A DNA stretch of 64,000 nucleotides from Prorocentrum cordatum (Eukaryota; Sar; Dinophyceae; Prorocentrales; Prorocentraceae), in NCBI GenBank assembly GCA_963575745.1, contig CAUYUJ010015848.1:1-64000 (forward strand), in the 5' to 3' direction. Positions 63,542 through 64,000 of the stretch are shown here, piece by piece. Every line of letters begins with the position of its first letter. Position 1 is the stretch's first letter. A model generated the notes under the pieces. It saw only the letters and a program-made list of their open reading frames with translations. It had not been told where the DNA came from and did not search any database. The position numbers and the translations under genes are program-made.

Positions 63542-63643
63542 GTGGCAGCAGCCGCGGATCTCAGCGTGGACGAGGCCCGGATTTGGCTCCAGGAGTTCGT
63601 CGACCAGGCGGTGGACGAGGAACCGCTGCAGAAACAGCAATGA
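63542..63643 (+). CDS. Possible last exon of an unknown gene
   Basis: Directly after CTCCTGTAG the reading is VAAAADLSVDEARIWLQEFV, then DQAVDEEPLQKQQ and TGA at 63,641. It is compact, acidic and helical in appearance, unlike the low-complexity frames around it. The frame is closed immediately upstream by the TAG that would be the intron's AG, which fits a 3' splice site. Thirty-three codons are too few to identify a family. Chance remains likely enough to keep confidence low. Confidence 0.3.
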   Translation: MAAAADLSVDEARIWLQEFVDQAVDEEPLQKQQ

Positions 63644-63814
63644 GCGCTTCACAGCTGCCCTGAGCATTGCTGGCTGGAGGACGCCGTGGCAAGTGTGTGA
63701 TCAGGAACGGCGTGGGCCTGTCCCCCCCAGGGGGCTGCGGGATAGCAGGGACCCGCTACGCGTGGAGGTGCCACGCTGCTGCCGAGGGGAGTCGCGGCGA
63801 GCTGGCGGCCTTAA

Positions 63815-64000
63815 AAGAGTGGGCTCGCTAGAGGCCTCGCCTTCTCTGGCTGCTCAGTGGGATGGAGGGCACACGTGTGTGCGGGCGAGACGTCGCGCCG
63901 AGGGTACTGGAGCGCGCACAACAGCCCCTGGCCGAAGACGGTCGTGCACTTCATCGACTACGTGCACGCCAGGGCTGCCGAGCTTTGCGGGTCGACAGTG
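63815..64000 (+). CDS. Partial frame, possible tyrosine recombinase N-terminal domain
   Basis: After TAA at 63,812 a plus frame stays open to the window edge (62 codons). It ends GYWSAHNSPWPKTVVHFIDY followed by VHARAAELCGSTV. The pattern P-W-P-x-T, about 7 residues, D-Y-(V/L), about 3 residues, R-A-x-E-x-C-x-x-T-V recalls the helical core-binding domain of the dinoflagellate mobile-element recombinases whose C-terminal motif is seen at 55.9 kb. It may be a LINE or host exon instead. The rest lies outside the window. Confidence 0.3.

Overview
The window reads as nuclear DNA from a eukaryote, most probably a dinoflagellate. It holds no compact operons, no recognisable housekeeping gene, and almost only repeats. 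The recognisable coding traces are a LINE type with an APE endonuclease, a reverse transcriptase with a W-A-D-N box and a trailing ribonuclease H, and pieces of a tyrosine recombinase whose C-terminal motif (RWRGRW...YLQ) I associate with dinoflagellate genomes. The assignment is inference. I searched for the dinoflagellate spliced-leader sequence and did not see it.

Positions 1-35.6 kb and 40.3-41.9 kb are a dense, nested accumulation of two related non-coding element families, here called A and B. B copies are about 390-400 bp. They begin ACCTCGTAGAGCTC, carry the inverse GAGCTCTACGAGGT about 50 bp before their end, and close with a GC-rich hairpin followed by C(G/T)CC(C)AG. A copies are about 1.0-1.15 kb. 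They begin ACTCGTAGAGCTTCC, carry GGAAGCTCTACGAGT before the same type of hairpin, and contain several tandem units of about 175-180 bp. Copies sit inside one another with the host sequence resuming without loss, flanked by T on both sides. One inverted repeat at the tip and one internal, a 3' hairpin, T/T insertion without longer duplication and internal tandem repeats together resemble non-autonomous Helentron/Helitron2-type rolling-circle elements. That is my leading hypothesis, with an introner-like role as a second possibility.

A second layer of mobile DNA uses the first as its target. At least four insertions (LINE copies at 19,991-21,754 and 29,202-34,799, SINE-like copies at 12,702-12,981 and 28,016-28,237), and probably those ending at 16,804 and 40,315, join the hairpin loop at the same point, just before AACCNGGTTGACGG. 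Three retain target duplications of 7-11 bp. The LINE at 29.2-34.8 kb still shows ORF1, endonuclease, reverse transcriptase and ribonuclease H, broken by stops and frameshifts. The LINE at 36.0-40.3 kb is older and more decayed.

From 41.9 kb to the end the character changes. There is a 20-bp minisatellite (42.06-43.88 kb), three long GAT/GCT arrays (45.1-46.6, 49.1-49.8 and 56.4-57.5 kb, the last with a 100-base assembly gap), a 57-bp minisatellite, a GT/GTGC tract, a CTG run, pyrimidine-rich stretches, and a field of GGATCACTGATCC-type repeats. GC-rich, mostly unrecognised open frames lie between them. Traces of a tyrosine recombinase (55.7-56.1 kb and the last 186 bases), a possible LINE C-terminus on the minus strand (52.8-53.4 kb), a 173-bp inverted-repeat element (61.7-61.9 kb) and one exon-like 3' end (63.5-63.6 kb) are the only other items that stand out.
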